A stretch of 64,000 bases of DNA from Bacillota bacterium (GCA_023390815.1 JAEWCC010000065.1:62001-126000), one strand, 5' to 3'; shown: positions 49,690-59,470, numbered from the stretch's first letter. Notes: generated by a model from the letters alone, not told the origin. Numbers and translations are program-made.

Positions 49690-52284
49690 ATGGAAGATCA
49701 GGATAAAAAGGCAGGCGTCAAGGCGGAAATCGACCGGTTGGTTGCCAATGCAAACGAGGCGCTGGCCGCGTACATGCGCATGGATCAGCAGCAGGTGGAT
49801 GAAATGGTTCACGCGATGACGCTGGCAGGGCTCGACAATCACATGAAGCTTGCGCGTATGGCGGTGGAAGAGACGGGCCGTGGCGTGTTTGAAGACAAGG
49901 TGATCAAGAACATTTTCGCGACGGAATACATATGGCACAGCATCAAGGGGCTTAAAACCGTGGGCGTGGTCGACGAAAGCGAGCTGGAAGGCTATGTGGA
50001 GGTTGCGGAGCCTGTGGGCATCATCGCGGGCGTAACGCCCGTAACCAACCCGACCTCTACCACGCTGTTCAAGGCGCTCATCTGCGCCAAGACGCGTAAC
50101 CCCATCATATTTGCGTTCCACCCCTCCGCTCAGAAGTGCTCCGCCGAGGCGGCGCGGGTCCTCTACGACGCGGCGATCCGGCACGGCGGCCCGAAGCACT
50201 GCATCCAGTGGATCAATACCCCCTCCATCGACGCGACCAACGCGCTGATGAACCATCCCAGCGTATCGCTGATACTCGCGACCGGCGGAGCGGGCATGGT
50301 CCGCAGCGCTTACAGCGCGGGCAAGCCCGCGCTCGGCGTAGGTCCGGGGAACGTGCCGTGCTATATCCACAAGGATGTGGACTTGGAGCGCGCCTGTACC
50401 GACCTCATCATCTCAAAGACGTTCGATAACGGCATGATCTGCGCGTCCGAGCAGGCTGTCATCGTACATAAGGACATCGCCAAAGCTTTTGAAGAGACCA
50501 TGAAGCGGCTCGGCTGCGCGTTTATGAACGAGGAGGAGACCGGGAAGATCAATCAATTCGTAATCAATACCGAAAGACTCACCTTAAACCCCGACGTCGT
50601 GGGCAAGACCGCACACTGGATCGCCGCGAACGCGGGCGTGAGCGTAGCCGAAAATACAAAAATACTGATGGTGAAACTGGCGAAGCCGGGCAAGGATTAT
50701 CCGCTGTCACTTGAAAAACTCTCCCCCGTGCTGGCGTACTTCGTCGCCAAGGACGAAAAGCAGGGCTTTGACTATGCCGGCAGGATGCTTGAGTTGGGCG
50801 GCCTTGGCCACAGCGCGGTGATCCATACGAACAACAGGGAACTCGCCCGCCGGTACGGCGAGGCGATGAAAGTCGGCCGCGTGATCGTCAACTCGCCCTC
50901 ATCCCAGGGGGCGATCGGCGATATCTACAACACCAACACACCGTCTCTTACGCTGGGCTGCGGCTCCTACGGGCACAACGCGACAACCGCGAACATCTCC
51001 TCCGTCAACCTCATCAACAAAAAGCGCATCGCGGAAAGGCGGGTCAATATGCAGTGGTTCAAGATACCGCCCAAAATCTACTTTGAAAACAATTCCGTAC
51101 AGTACCTTGAGTCCATGCCCGATATCAACCGCGCCTTTATCGTGACGGACCCGGTGATGGTGAAGCTCGGATATGTCGACAAAGTGCTGCATTATCTGCG
51201 CAAGCGGCAACAGTACTGCCACAGCGAGATCTATTCCGACGTGGAGCCTGACCCGTCCGTAGAGACGATCATGCGCGGCGTGGACGCAATGAACCAGTTC
51301 AATCCGGATGTGATCATCGCGCTGGGCGGCGGCAGCGCCATCGACGCGGCCAAGGGCATGTGGCTGTTCTATGAGCACCCGGATACGGATTTTGAAGCGC
51401 TGCGGCTGAAGTTCCTCGACATCCGCAAGCGCGCATTCGTTTTTCCCAACCTCGGCAAAAAGGCGCGGTTCGTCGCCATCCCCACCACTTCCGGCACGGG
51501 CAGCGAGGTCACCTCGTTCTCGGTCATCACCGACAAGACCAACGGCAATACGAAATACCCGCTCGCGGATTACGAGCTGACCCCGGACGTCGCGATCATC
51601 GATCCGCAGTTTGTACGCACCATGCCGCAGTCCATCACCGCCGACACGGGGCTGGACGTGCTGACGCATTCCATCGAGGCGTATGTATCGATCCTCGCCT
51701 CGGACTATACCAACGGCCTTGCGATCAAGGCGATCGAGTTGGTGTTCAAGTACCTGCGGCGCTCGTTCAGCAATCCGGACGACGCCATTGCAAGAGAGAA
51801 AATGCACAACGCGTCCTGCATCGCGGGCATGGCGTTTACGAACGCGTTCCTCGGCATCAACCATTCGCTTGCGCACAAGCTCGGCGGGGAATACCACATT
51901 CCGCACGGGCGCGCCAACGCGATCATTCTGCCCTACGTGATCGCCTACAACGCGCAGCTGCCCACGAAGTTCGCGATCTTCCCCAAGTACGGCAAGTTCG
52001 TAGCAGACGAGCGCTACGCGCAGATCGCGAGGTACCTATGCTTCAGCGGAGAAACGAAAGAGGAGCAGGTTGCCTCGCTCATCCGCGAGGTGCGCAAGCT
52101 CATGGCGGACCTCGGCATGCCCAAATCCATCGCGGAATGCGGCGTGGACGAGAAAGAGTTTATGGAGAAGCTGCCGGAGCTTGCGGAGCGCGCGTTTGAA
52201 GACCAGTGCACCACATCCAACCCGCGCTATCCGCTCGTCACGGAGCTGATGGAGATATACAAAAAGGCGTATTATGGTGAGTAG
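49690..52284 (+). CDS. adhE: Bifunctional acetaldehyde-CoA/alcohol dehydrogenase
   Basis: The 864-residue fermentative enzyme converts acetyl-CoA to ethanol in two NADH-dependent steps. The N-terminal 440 residues are the aldehyde dehydrogenase half (PVGIIAGVTPVTNPTSTTLFK and the active-site Cys in MICASEQAV). The C-terminal half is an iron alcohol dehydrogenase (GGGSAIDAAKGMW, PTTSGTGSEVT and the metal His in HSLAHKLGGEYHIPHGRAN). AGGAG precedes the ATG. No Rex-type operator was recognised upstream. A terminator follows at 52299-52330. Confidence 0.97.
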   Translation: MEDQDKKAGVKAEIDRLVANANEALAAYMRMDQQQVDEMVHAMTLAGLDNHMKLARMAVEETGRGVFEDKVIKNIFATEYIWHSIKGLKTVGVVDESELEGYVEVAEPVGIIAGVTPVTNPTSTTLFKALICAKTRNPIIFAFHPSAQKCSAEAARVLYDAAIRHGGPKHCIQWINTPSIDATNALMNHPSVSLILATGGAGMVRSAYSAGKPALGVGPGNVPCYIHKDVDLERACTDLIISKTFDNGMICASEQAVIVHKDIAKAFEETMKRLGCAFMNEEETGKINQFVINTERLTLNPDVVGKTAHWIAANAGVSVAENTKILMVKLAKPGKDYPLSLEKLSPVLAYFVAKDEKQGFDYAGRMLELGGLGHSAVIHTNNRELARRYGEAMKVGRVIVNSPSSQGAIGDIYNTNTPSLTLGCGSYGHNATTANISSVNLINKKRIAERRVNMQWFKIPPKIYFENNSVQYLESMPDINRAFIVTDPVMVKLGYVDKVLHYLRKRQQYCHSEIYSDVEPDPSVETIMRGVDAMNQFNPDVIIALGGGSAIDAAKGMWLFYEHPDTDFEALRLKFLDIRKRAFVFPNLGKKARFVAIPTTSGTGSEVTSFSVITDKTNGNTKYPLADYELTPDVAIIDPQFVRTMPQSITADTGLDVLTHSIEAYVSILASDYTNGLAIKAIELVFKYLRRSFSNPDDAIAREKMHNASCIAGMAFTNAFLGINHSLAHKLGGEYHIPHGRANAIILPYVIAYNAQLPTKFAIFPKYGKFVADERYAQIARYLCFSGETKEEQVASLIREVRKLMADLGMPKSIAECGVDEKEFMEKLPELAERAFEDQCTTSNPRYPLVTELMEIYKKAYYGE

Positions 52285-52298
52285 ATGCACAAAAGCAC

Positions 52299-52330
52299 AA
52301 AGGCACGCTTGCGTTTGAGCGTGCCTTTTC
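52299..52330 (+). terminator. Intrinsic terminator of adhE
   Basis: AAGGCACGCT and AGCGTGCCTT pair around an eight-base loop, followed by TTCATTT. Confidence 0.75.
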
Positions 52331-52353
52331 ATTTCCGTTCTATAAGCTTTTTG

Positions 52354-52992
52354 TCAGATGTACTTGCTCGCTTCCCGCACGCTCAGCGGCGCGAGCTCGT
52401 GCGATGCAATCAACGCGCGCACCCACTCCGGGTTCGTTTTCGAGTATTCCCGCAGCGCCCAGCCGATCGCCTTATTGATGAAGAACTCCCGCGAGCCCAG
52501 ATTTTTTTCAATCGCCTCAGCCAGACATCCTGTGTCCGTACTGCCCTTTAAATGAAGCTGAAACAGTATCGACATGCGCCGGAGCCACATGTTGTTGCTG
52601 GTCATCCACCGGCGCAGCGTTTCCCCAATCTGCGGGTACTTTAGGTACAGGCGGCCGATGGGGATGTTGAACATATCCACCGTATCCCACCACGAATTGC
52701 GCGTAATCAGCGATTCGATATGCGAAATATCCTCTAAGGCAAGCTTGTCCTTGACGAGCAGCACGTAATCGACCGCCAGATAGTGAAATTCGCGCTGCGG
52801 GCGGGCATAGCACGCTTCGACGAAACTCCAATCCACAGGCTCATTCTTCTTCTGTTTCAGAAAATCCTTCGTGAGCGCTTCCCTTTCGGGCTTTTGCAGC
52901 CCCAAAAAAGGGAACTGATCCTTCAGATAGGCGGACATTTGAACCGCTTTTTCCGGGTTCGCTGCCGCTTCCAGAGTTTTAAAAATCTCCAT
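52354..52992 (-). CDS. DNA alkylation repair protein (AlkD-like)
   Basis: The 212-residue all-helical protein has the HEAT-like repeats and active-site pattern of AlkC/AlkD-type DNA glycosylases: FLGLQKPEREALTKDF, REFHYLAVDYVLLVK, SWWDTVDMFN and WMTSNNMWLRRMSILFQLHLK. These enzymes remove positively charged alkylated bases without base flipping. I chose the ATG at 52992; upstream codons look unrelated. The gene converges on adhE. Confidence 0.85.
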   Translation of the reverse strand: MEIFKTLEAAANPEKAVQMSAYLKDQFPFLGLQKPEREALTKDFLKQKKNEPVDWSFVEACYARPQREFHYLAVDYVLLVKDKLALEDISHIESLITRNSWWDTVDMFNIPIGRLYLKYPQIGETLRRWMTSNNMWLRRMSILFQLHLKGSTDTGCLAEAIEKNLGSREFFINKAIGWALREYSKTNPEWVRALIASHELAPLSVREASKYI

Positions 52993-53176
52993 CAATGCCG
53001 CTTGCCCCCATTTTTCTGATCTTCGCCCACCCGGTTTAATGCAGGAGTCTTCTTTCCTGATTATATCACAGCATCCCTGCAATTTAAGCGCAAAAAAATA
53101 CCGCTTCCTCCAGTCCCGCGTCAGCAGTTTAGATCGAAGCGGCTTGAATCACCATTAGGGCAAAAGCTCCACCGGC

Positions 53177-54469
53177 CTATCCCCTTGCGGCAAGGTGCGT
53201 CCGACTATCGTCGGCGTCTTCCCTGAAAAAACGATCATAGTGCTCAACAGCCTTGTGTTGGCTCTGCTTGCAGGCTTCGGTAAACTGGCCAAAGTGATCG
53301 AGCAGCAGCGTCACGAAACGCTCGCAGATTGCCCCGCTTGCTACCATCGTGCGCAGCACTTCAACGGCCGCATCGGGCTTCATACCCTCGCGGTATGGAC
53401 GCGGCTCTGTGATGGCGGTGAATATATCCGCAACGGCCATAATACGCGAACCGGCAGGCAAGCTCTCCGCGCTCAAGTGAAACGGATACCCGTTTCCGTT
53501 GAGCTTTTCGTGGTGAAAGGAAGCCCAGCGGTTGATGGTTTCAAAACCCTCGATTCCCCCCAGCAGCCGGTACGTAAAATACGTGTGGCCGCGGATGATA
53601 TCGAATTCCTGCGAGGTCAGTTTGCCCGGCTTCTCGAGCAGGGCGTTGTCGATGGCGAGCTTGCCCAGGTCATGAAGGTAGCCCGCGATACGCATATACA
53701 GGCATTCGTTTCGGGAGAACCCCGCCATTTCAGCCAGCATCTCGGCGGTTTTCGCGACGCCCGCGGAATGCGTAGCGGTAAAGCGGCTTCGAAAGTCGAT
53801 GATGTGAGAAAACATCCGCGAAATATCAAGCACTTCGGCCATGCTCAAGGGACGAAATTCGTTTAAGAATTTGGATGCGCTGTCAATCGGCTCGCTGTAT
53901 ATCAGTTCCAGCCAAACATATTCCCGCGCAGCGAGCGCAGTCAGCGCGTCCATCGGTTCGGGCGCAAAGACGGAACCTTTCTGGGTCTTTACGGAATCGA
54001 TCAGCGAGGATATCTGGCCCAGCACACTGCCATTGTTTTTAATCTGTACACACACGCGGTCTGCCAGATGAACGATGTGGCTTTCCAGCGGCACCGGCTT
54101 ATCGTTGTACCATTTGCCCCGTCCGTAGTTCCATGGCAAATGATGATAGCGGACGATATCAGCGATGGGGCCGAACGGCCCAAATTCCTTCAGCAATCTG
54201 GCGCCGCGGAAGCCGTGGCTGCTGGCGTCGGGCGGCTCGGCTTCGATCAGGTCCAGCCTTTCCCTCGCCGAAAGCGCACCGATATCGTGAACAAGGCCCG
54301 CCATAAACGTATTGCGCTGGGAATCTTCGGGCAGCCCGATCTGCTCTGCGATGCGCAGGGCAAGCCGCGCCACCTGCAGGTGATGTCCCGAAAGCTCCGG
54401 CGATACGAGATCGACCGCGTTCGACAGGGTGCGTATGATGTCAAAAAAGCTGAAGGTAATCCTGTCCAT
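53177..54469 (-). CDS. Two-domain HD / HD-GYP phosphodiesterase
   Basis: The 430-residue protein has an N-terminal HD domain (HHLQVARLALRIA ... GLVHDIGALS ... VRYHHLPW ... HLADRV) and a C-terminal HD-GYP domain (GYLHDLGKLAIDNALLEKPGKL, then FHHEKLNGNGYPF and VADIFTAITEPRPYREG). HD-GYP domains hydrolyse c-di-GMP. GGGAG precedes the ATG at 54469. In this window it would oppose the GGDEF cyclase encoded at 4 kb. No signal peptide or membrane helix is seen. Confidence 0.9.
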   Translation of the reverse strand: MDRITFSFFDIIRTLSNAVDLVSPELSGHHLQVARLALRIAEQIGLPEDSQRNTFMAGLVHDIGALSARERLDLIEAEPPDASSHGFRGARLLKEFGPFGPIADIVRYHHLPWNYGRGKWYNDKPVPLESHIVHLADRVCVQIKNNGSVLGQISSLIDSVKTQKGSVFAPEPMDALTALAAREYVWLELIYSEPIDSASKFLNEFRPLSMAEVLDISRMFSHIIDFRSRFTATHSAGVAKTAEMLAEMAGFSRNECLYMRIAGYLHDLGKLAIDNALLEKPGKLTSQEFDIIRGHTYFTYRLLGGIEGFETINRWASFHHEKLNGNGYPFHLSAESLPAGSRIMAVADIFTAITEPRPYREGMKPDAAVEVLRTMVASGAICERFVTLLLDHFGQFTEACKQSQHKAVEHYDRFFREDADDSRTHLAARG

Positions 54470-54595
54470 AAGCTGCTTCTCCCGGTTTACTTCTGGATGC
54501 AGTGCTGCCAGCAGCACATCATGTATTGATACCCATACCGGAAAAGCGTGAAACGAAAAACTGGCGCGTTTTGCATTGAAACGGGCTGATCAATA

Positions 54596-55129
54596 TTATG
54601 ACGGGAAGAAAAGCCTGCATACCAATATACTCGCAACCAGCCCCGCGACTGCGCTGATGATGGAGGCAGGGATGGTATAGCGCGTTTTTTTGACGCCTAC
54701 GCTGCCGTAATAGAGCGACACCGTATAGAATATCGTCTCGGAGGAGCCCATCATGGTGCTGGACGCGCGCCCGATAAAGCTGTCCGGGCCGTAGCGGTTT
54801 AAGAGCGAAGTCAGCATCGCGATGGAGGCGCTGCCCGAAAATGGCTGCATCAGCGCGAGCGGCAGCACCTCGGGCGGTATGCCCAAAGGCTTTAAAATGG
54901 GAGATAATGCTATAGCAATGTAATCGAAGCAGCCCGACGCAGAGAATATCTGAATGGCGAACACGAAACCCACTACATAGGGCAATATACGTATCACCGT
55001 GGAGAACCCCTGCTTCGCGCCCTTCACGAAAGACTCGTATACGTTCACCTTCCTGGCGATGCCAAATACCACGATCAGCGCGATAAATACCGGCACAAAT
55101 GCGGCGGATATATAGGTGATCACCTGCAT
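54596..55129 (-). CDS. spmB: Spore maturation protein B
   Basis: The 177-residue membrane protein has four to five hydrophobic helices and the conserved PFSGSASIAMLTSLLNRYGPDSFIGR and GSSETIFYTVSLYYGSVGVKKTRY segments of SpmB. SpmA and SpmB are needed for spore core dehydration in Bacillus. The ATG at 55129 overlaps the spmA end by ten bases. This is direct evidence that the organism or its lineage makes endospores. Confidence 0.93.
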   Translation of the reverse strand: MQVITYISAAFVPVFIALIVVFGIARKVNVYESFVKGAKQGFSTVIRILPYVVGFVFAIQIFSASGCFDYIAIALSPILKPLGIPPEVLPLALMQPFSGSASIAMLTSLLNRYGPDSFIGRASSTMMGSSETIFYTVSLYYGSVGVKKTRYTIPASIISAVAGLVASILVCRLFFPS

Positions 55130-55704
55130 CGGGATAACCCCTGAAAAGCCTTGGCGGCAATGATGGCTACCGCCGTGTTGGCCGTGGTCGCAATCAGCGC
55201 GGGCAGCACGATCTCCGCCGGAGCGGCGGAGCCTGCCGCGCTGCGCATCGCAATCACCGTCATCGGGAGAAGCTGCACCGCCGAGGCGTTGATGATGAGC
55301 AGCATACACATTGCGTGCGTGGCCCGTTCCTTATCCGGATTGAGCAGCTGCAGTTCCTTCATGGCTTTAAGGCCAAAAGGCGTCGCCGCGTTGCCCATAC
55401 CCAGCATATTCGCCACGAGGTTGAGCGTAATGTAGCCGCTTGCCGCGCTGTCCCGGGGGACGCCGGGAAACAACCGCCGGATTACCCCGCGCATGCGCTT
55501 CGCAATCGCCTCTACAAGCCCGGCGTCCTGCGCAATCTGCAAGGTCCCCAGCCAGAGCGCGTATGCGCCGATCAGGCTGATACAGAGCAGCGCTGCGTCC
55601 TTGGCGCCGTTGATCGCTGCGTCGGATACCGCCTGCGCCTTACCCGTCGCAACGCCGACAATCACGCCGATTACAATCAACGCTGCCCATATATAGCGGA
55701 TCAT
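55120..55704 (-). CDS. spmA: Spore maturation protein A
   Basis: The 194-residue polytopic protein contains ALWLGTLQIAQDAGLVEAIAK and NLVANMLGMGNAATPFGLKAM, the SpmA signatures, and belongs to the nucleoside-recognition (Gate) fold with SpmB. It begins MIRYIWAALIVIGVIVGV, a membrane helix. Together with SpmB it completes the usual adjacent pair. Confidence 0.93.
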   Translation of the reverse strand: MIRYIWAALIVIGVIVGVATGKAQAVSDAAINGAKDAALLCISLIGAYALWLGTLQIAQDAGLVEAIAKRMRGVIRRLFPGVPRDSAASGYITLNLVANMLGMGNAATPFGLKAMKELQLLNPDKERATHAMCMLLIINASAVQLLPMTVIAMRSAAGSAAPAEIVLPALIATTANTAVAIIAAKAFQGLSRCR

Positions 55705-55792
55705 CTTTTCACCATGCCTTTTTAATTGTATGGTTCATATTTATGCAATTGTGACGGTTTTATTAATCTTTACTTTAATTAGCGGAATGGGG

Positions 55793-55822
55793 TTGACAAT
55801 ATGAAGCTATATTTGTTATATT
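55793..55822 (+). promoter_or_regulatory. Promoter of the AbrB-type regulator
   Basis: TTGACA (55793-55798) and TTATAT or TATATT 17-18 bases later (55816-55822). Confidence 0.6.
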
Positions 55823-55866
55823 TTGATATGTGGGAGACATTTAATATAAATGGGGAGATGAAGGCT

Positions 55867-56106
55867 ATGAAATCAACAGGAATCGTGAGAAAAGTCGATT
55901 CGCTTGGGCGCATTGTGCTGCCTATCGAATTGCGCAGGGTGATGGGTATTGACATCAAGGACCCCATCGAAATCTTCGTGGACGACAGCCACATCGTGCT
56001 TGGCAAGTATCAACCTGCCTGCATATTCTGTGACAGCGTCACGGGCGTAACCGAGTTCAAAGGCGCCAAAGTATGCGCCGAGTGCATGGGTAAGCTCAAG
56101 AAGTAA
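55867..56106 (+). CDS. AbrB-type regulator with C-terminal zinc-ribbon-like motif
   Basis: The 79-residue protein has the AbrB/SpoVT swapped-hairpin DNA-binding domain KSTGIVRKVDSLGRIVLPIELR, then a CIFCDSVTGVTEFKGAKVCAEC tail with two CxxC pairs that should bind zinc. AbrB-type proteins are transition-state repressors in Bacillota. I preferred ATG at 55867 over 55858 because GGGGAG is nine bases before it. Its 3' end overlaps the convergent rsmI end by 11 bases. Confidence 0.88.
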   Translation: MKSTGIVRKVDSLGRIVLPIELRRVMGIDIKDPIEIFVDDSHIVLGKYQPACIFCDSVTGVTEFKGAKVCAECMGKLKK

Positions 56107-56923
56107 TATCCGGCAATCCGGATACAATTCCGTAGGCTCTGTTCCTGCGGATACCTAAGGTTTCTGACGCCGCGCTTGCGGCGTCTTTTTTTGTCATCCC
56201 GCTGCGGATCAATTCAGTCAGCAGCGCAATCACCTGTTCGTCGGTGACCTCCTGCGCCGCTTCCTCCGCCCCACCCACGATGATCACAAACTCGCCCTTG
56301 TTCTCACCGGCAAATTCCGCGCACGCCTGCGCCAGGTTGCCGCGGAAAACCCGTTCATAGACCTTGGTCAATTCCTTTGCCACAGCGACGCGGCGCTCAT
56401 CCCCGCATGAGGCCTTTAGCTTCTCCAGCGTTGCAGAGAGATGGTGCGGGCTTTCATAGAGTATGCAGGGCAGCAGACTTGCCGCTATCTGCGCAATCTG
56501 TTTCTTTTCCTCCGCGGACTTTTTGGACAGAAACCCCACGAAAGTAAACGAACCGCCGAAGCCCGAGAGCGTCATCGCGGTGACCGCCGCGCACGCGCCC
56601 GGCAGCGAAGTCATCTCCACGCCCGCCTCGGCTGCCTCCGCAATGAGCTGCGCGCCCGGATCGGAGATCACGGGCGTTCCCGCGTCGGACACGAGCGCCA
56701 CGTTTTTACCCTCTTTGAGTTCGTCTATCATCCATGCGCGCTTCTCGGGCGTGCTATACTCGTGGAAGCTCACGAGCTTCGTATGGATATCGTGACGCGA
56801 GAGCAGGCCGCGCGTATGCCGCGTATCCTCCGCCGCGATGAAATCCACTTCCTTCAGCACGCGCAGCGCGCGCAGCGTGATATCCTCCATATTGCCGATC
56901 GGCGTTGCGACGATGTACAGCAT
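56096..56923 (-). CDS. rsmI: 16S rRNA (cytidine-2'-O)-methyltransferase RsmI
   Basis: The 275-residue enzyme 2'-O-methylates C1402 of 16S rRNA. It starts MLYIVATPIGNMEDITLRAL and shows AEDTRHTRGLLSRHDI, VSDAGTPVISDPGAQLI, GFLSKK and LYESPHHL, the tetrapyrrole-methylase fold of RsmI. Its start is one base after the stop of the tRNA methyltransferase gene on the same strand, so they are one operon. Confidence 0.95.
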   Translation of the reverse strand: MLYIVATPIGNMEDITLRALRVLKEVDFIAAEDTRHTRGLLSRHDIHTKLVSFHEYSTPEKRAWMIDELKEGKNVALVSDAGTPVISDPGAQLIAEAAEAGVEMTSLPGACAAVTAMTLSGFGGSFTFVGFLSKKSAEEKKQIAQIAASLLPCILYESPHHLSATLEKLKASCGDERRVAVAKELTKVYERVFRGNLAQACAEFAGENKGEFVIIVGGAEEAAQEVTDEQVIALLTELIRSGMTKKDAASAASETLGIRRNRAYGIVSGLPDITS

Positions 56924-56924
56924 G

Positions 56925-57662
56925 TTATTCTCCGATTCCGTAAATCTGTTTTAATTCGGGCGTATACGTCCCGTCCCCCTCATACACCGCAAGCTGCGGC
57001 AGAAACGCAAGGCCTTCCCCCGCGCCGCGGCGACCCTCGACGAGCGCAAAGTTCGGCGCTTCGCCCTCGTGCTGGGATACGAGCCGGATGCGCTTGGGCT
57101 CCACACGCGACTCGCGCATGCACTGCATCAGCTCCGCAAAGCGTTCCGTGCGATAGATCATGTAAAGGCGTCCGCCCGTGCGCAGCAGCTTTGCCGCCGC
57201 CCCGACCACATCCTTCAGCGTACAACAAACCTCACGTTTGGCGATATCCACATGCCGCCTGCCGCTCGGCTTGCCGGAGTCCGCCCGCTCATACGGCGGG
57301 TTCGCGATGACGGCATCCAGTCCGCGCCCGACCAGACGCGGCGCGTCCTTTAAGTCCCCGCAGACGATACTCACTCGGCTTTCCAGGCCGTTCAAGGCCA
57401 CGCTGCGCCGTGCCATATCCGCGAGGCGCGGCTGAATCTCGATGCCCGTAATGGTAAGCTCCGGGTTCCTCGCGCACATCAGTATGGGCAAAATGCCGCT
57501 GCCGGAGCCTAAGTCCGCGGCGCGCTCCCTGCTTGCCGTCTGCGCGAAGTGCGCAAGCAGCACCGCGTCCGTGCCAAATGCGAACACATCCGGATGCTGG
57601 ATGATATGGTATCCGTTTTGCAGATCGTGGGCTGCTTCCCCGGGATTGAGCGTTACGTCCAT
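56925..57662 (-). CDS. tRNA1(Val) adenine N6-methyltransferase (TrmN6/YfiC-like)
   Basis: The 245-residue SAM methyltransferase has HPDVFAFGTDAVLLAHF, ADLGSGSGILPILM (SAM motif I) and the NPPY catalytic motif (IANPPYERADSG), matching YfiC, which methylates A37 of tRNA-Val. The ATG at 57662 begins MDVTLNPGEAAHDL. It lies one base before rsmI in the operon order. Confidence 0.9.
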   Translation of the reverse strand: MDVTLNPGEAAHDLQNGYHIIQHPDVFAFGTDAVLLAHFAQTASRERAADLGSGSGILPILMCARNPELTITGIEIQPRLADMARRSVALNGLESRVSIVCGDLKDAPRLVGRGLDAVIANPPYERADSGKPSGRRHVDIAKREVCCTLKDVVGAAAKLLRTGGRLYMIYRTERFAELMQCMRESRVEPKRIRLVSQHEGEAPNFALVEGRRGAGEGLAFLPQLAVYEGDGTYTPELKQIYGIGE

Positions 57663-57820
57663 TGCGTCTCCTTAAAAAGTATTATACCGAAAAATCCAGG
57701 TGATGCAAACGTACAGCGAGAAAGCAGATTTTTACGATCTAAAAATTTATCACTTTACTATTTTACTTTGCTAAATTATAATACATGTATTGATTTCTAA
57801 TAATGCAATGGAGGAAACAC

Positions 57821-58711
57821 ATGAAACGCATATTCATTTTGGTGCTCGCCCTCGCAATGATCTTCTCGTTTGCGGCATGCGCAGGCGCTCCCGTACCGAC
57901 GGATACAGAGGAAGCGAGCGAATCGCAGCAGGCGTCTGAAATCGCCAGTGAGTCGGCTGCTGCTTCCGATACCGCGGCAGCGGATACGTCCTGGACAGAT
58001 ATTGAGACAAAGGGCAGCTTCACGCTGGGCTTTGACGAGAACTTCCCGCCCATGGGCTATAAGGACGACAGCGGCAAGCATGTCGGCTTCGACATCGACA
58101 TGGCCACCGAAGTCGCGTCCCGCCTCGGCCTCGAGCTCAAGCTTCAGCCGGTGGACTGGGATTCCAAGGTGCTCGAACTCAACGGCGGGAACATCGACCT
58201 GATCTGGAACGGCCTTTCGATCACGGAAGAATATAAAAAAGACATTCTCTTCTCGCAGCCGTATATGAACAACCGTCAGATCGTCATCGTGATGGCAAGC
58301 TCGGGCATCGCCAGCATCGCGGACCTCGCGGGCAAAACCGTAGCGGCGCAGTCGGGATCGAGCGCCATGTCGGCGATCGAAGCCCAGCCCGAAGTCAAGG
58401 ATACGTTCGGCGAACTGGTGGAAAGCCCGGACTATGTCGAAGCCCTCATGGAGCTTAAGCAGGGCAGCGTAGACGCGGTCGTGATCGACGAGATCGTCGG
58501 ACGGTACTACATCAGCCACGACGATACCCCGGATGCGTATGCCGTTCTGGAGGATAACTTCGGCGAAGAGCAGTACGGCGTCGGTTTCCGGTTGGGTGAT
58601 CAGGCTTTCCGGGATAAGATTCAGGAAACCATCGACGCCATGATCGCGGACGGCAAAGCGGCGGAAATCTCGCAGAAGTGGTTCGGCGAAAATATCGTAA
58701 TCGGCGAATAA
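57821..58711 (+). CDS. Amino acid ABC transporter substrate-binding lipoprotein
   Basis: The 296-residue product has a lipoprotein signal (MKRIFILVLALAMIFSFAAC, Cys at residue 20), a Ser/Glu/Ala-rich linker and a family 3 solute-binding domain (GSFTLGFDENFPPMGY, GFDIDMATEVASRLGLEL and LSITEEYKKDILFSQPYM). It should bind a polar amino acid. I chose ATG at 57821 with GGAGG upstream. A long hairpin lies between it and the permease gene. Confidence 0.93.
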   Translation: MKRIFILVLALAMIFSFAACAGAPVPTDTEEASESQQASEIASESAAASDTAAADTSWTDIETKGSFTLGFDENFPPMGYKDDSGKHVGFDIDMATEVASRLGLELKLQPVDWDSKVLELNGGNIDLIWNGLSITEEYKKDILFSQPYMNNRQIVIVMASSGIASIADLAGKTVAAQSGSSAMSAIEAQPEVKDTFGELVESPDYVEALMELKQGSVDAVVIDEIVGRYYISHDDTPDAYAVLEDNFGEEQYGVGFRLGDQAFRDKIQETIDAMIADGKAAEISQKWFGENIVIGE

Positions 58712-58722
58712 CGGGTTTGAAG

Positions 58723-58752
58723 ATACAGGCAGGCCCACGGGTCTGCCTGTAT
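58723..58752. terminator. Intergenic hairpin between binding protein and permease genes
   Basis: ATACAGGCAGGCCC and GGGTCTGCCTGTAT pair (one G-U). No T-run follows, so it probably protects the upstream mRNA and lowers permease expression relative to binding protein. Confidence 0.5.
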
Positions 58753-58807
58753 TCATCATCACGCAAACGCTTGCCCGCAGGCGTTTATTGCTTTAAAGGA
58801 AAGGCAT

Positions 58808-59470
58808 ATGGAATATTTTCAGGAGCCCGGCAAACTGGCGAGCCTGCTGGGGCAAATGATGAATGGTTCGCTCGTGACGCTTGAGGTATGGTTTTTTACG
58901 CTGCTAGTTGCGCTCCCCTTGGGGATGCTGATCTGTCAGATGCGCATATCTAAAAGCAAGGTACTGAACGGCATATCCAAGGTATACATTCTGTATTTTC
59001 GCGGTACGCCGCTGTTGCTCCAGCTCTTGTTCATGTTCTTCGGTATGCCCATCGTGTTCGGCTTTACATTTGACAGAACCTTTGCCGCGATCTTCGCTTT
59101 CGTGCTCAATTACGCGGCCTATTTTGCTGAGATCTACCGCGGCGGCATCCAGTCCATCCCCAAGGGCCAGTATGAAGCGGCCCATGTACTGGGTCTCTCC
59201 AACCGCGTTACGTTTACCAAGGTGATATTACCACAGGTGGTCAAGCGCATTCTGCCGCCGATGGGCAACGAGGTCATCACGCTCGTTAAGGATACAGCGC
59301 TCGTCTACGCGATCGCCATCAGTGATCTGCTGAAGGAAGCCAAGATCGCCGTCGTGCGCGACAACACAATCATACCCTTTGTAATCGCGGCGATATTCTA
59401 CCTGATTATGAATGGCGTATTAACCAAGGCGCTCACTATGATCGAGCGCAAATTTGCTTATTACAGATAG
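58808..59470 (+). CDS. Amino acid ABC transporter permease
   Basis: The 220-residue permease has about five membrane helices, and its conserved EAA loop is AAHVLGLSNRVTFTKVILPQVVKRILPP. The N-terminal FRGTPLLLQLLFMFFG and LNYAAYFAEIYRGGIQSIPKGQ are typical of the HisMQ family. AAAGGAAAGG lies before the ATG. The ATP-binding gene starts eight bases after its stop. Confidence 0.94.
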   Translation: MEYFQEPGKLASLLGQMMNGSLVTLEVWFFTLLVALPLGMLICQMRISKSKVLNGISKVYILYFRGTPLLLQLLFMFFGMPIVFGFTFDRTFAAIFAFVLNYAAYFAEIYRGGIQSIPKGQYEAAHVLGLSNRVTFTKVILPQVVKRILPPMGNEVITLVKDTALVYAIAISDLLKEAKIAVVRDNTIIPFVIAAIFYLIMNGVLTKALTMIERKFAYYR

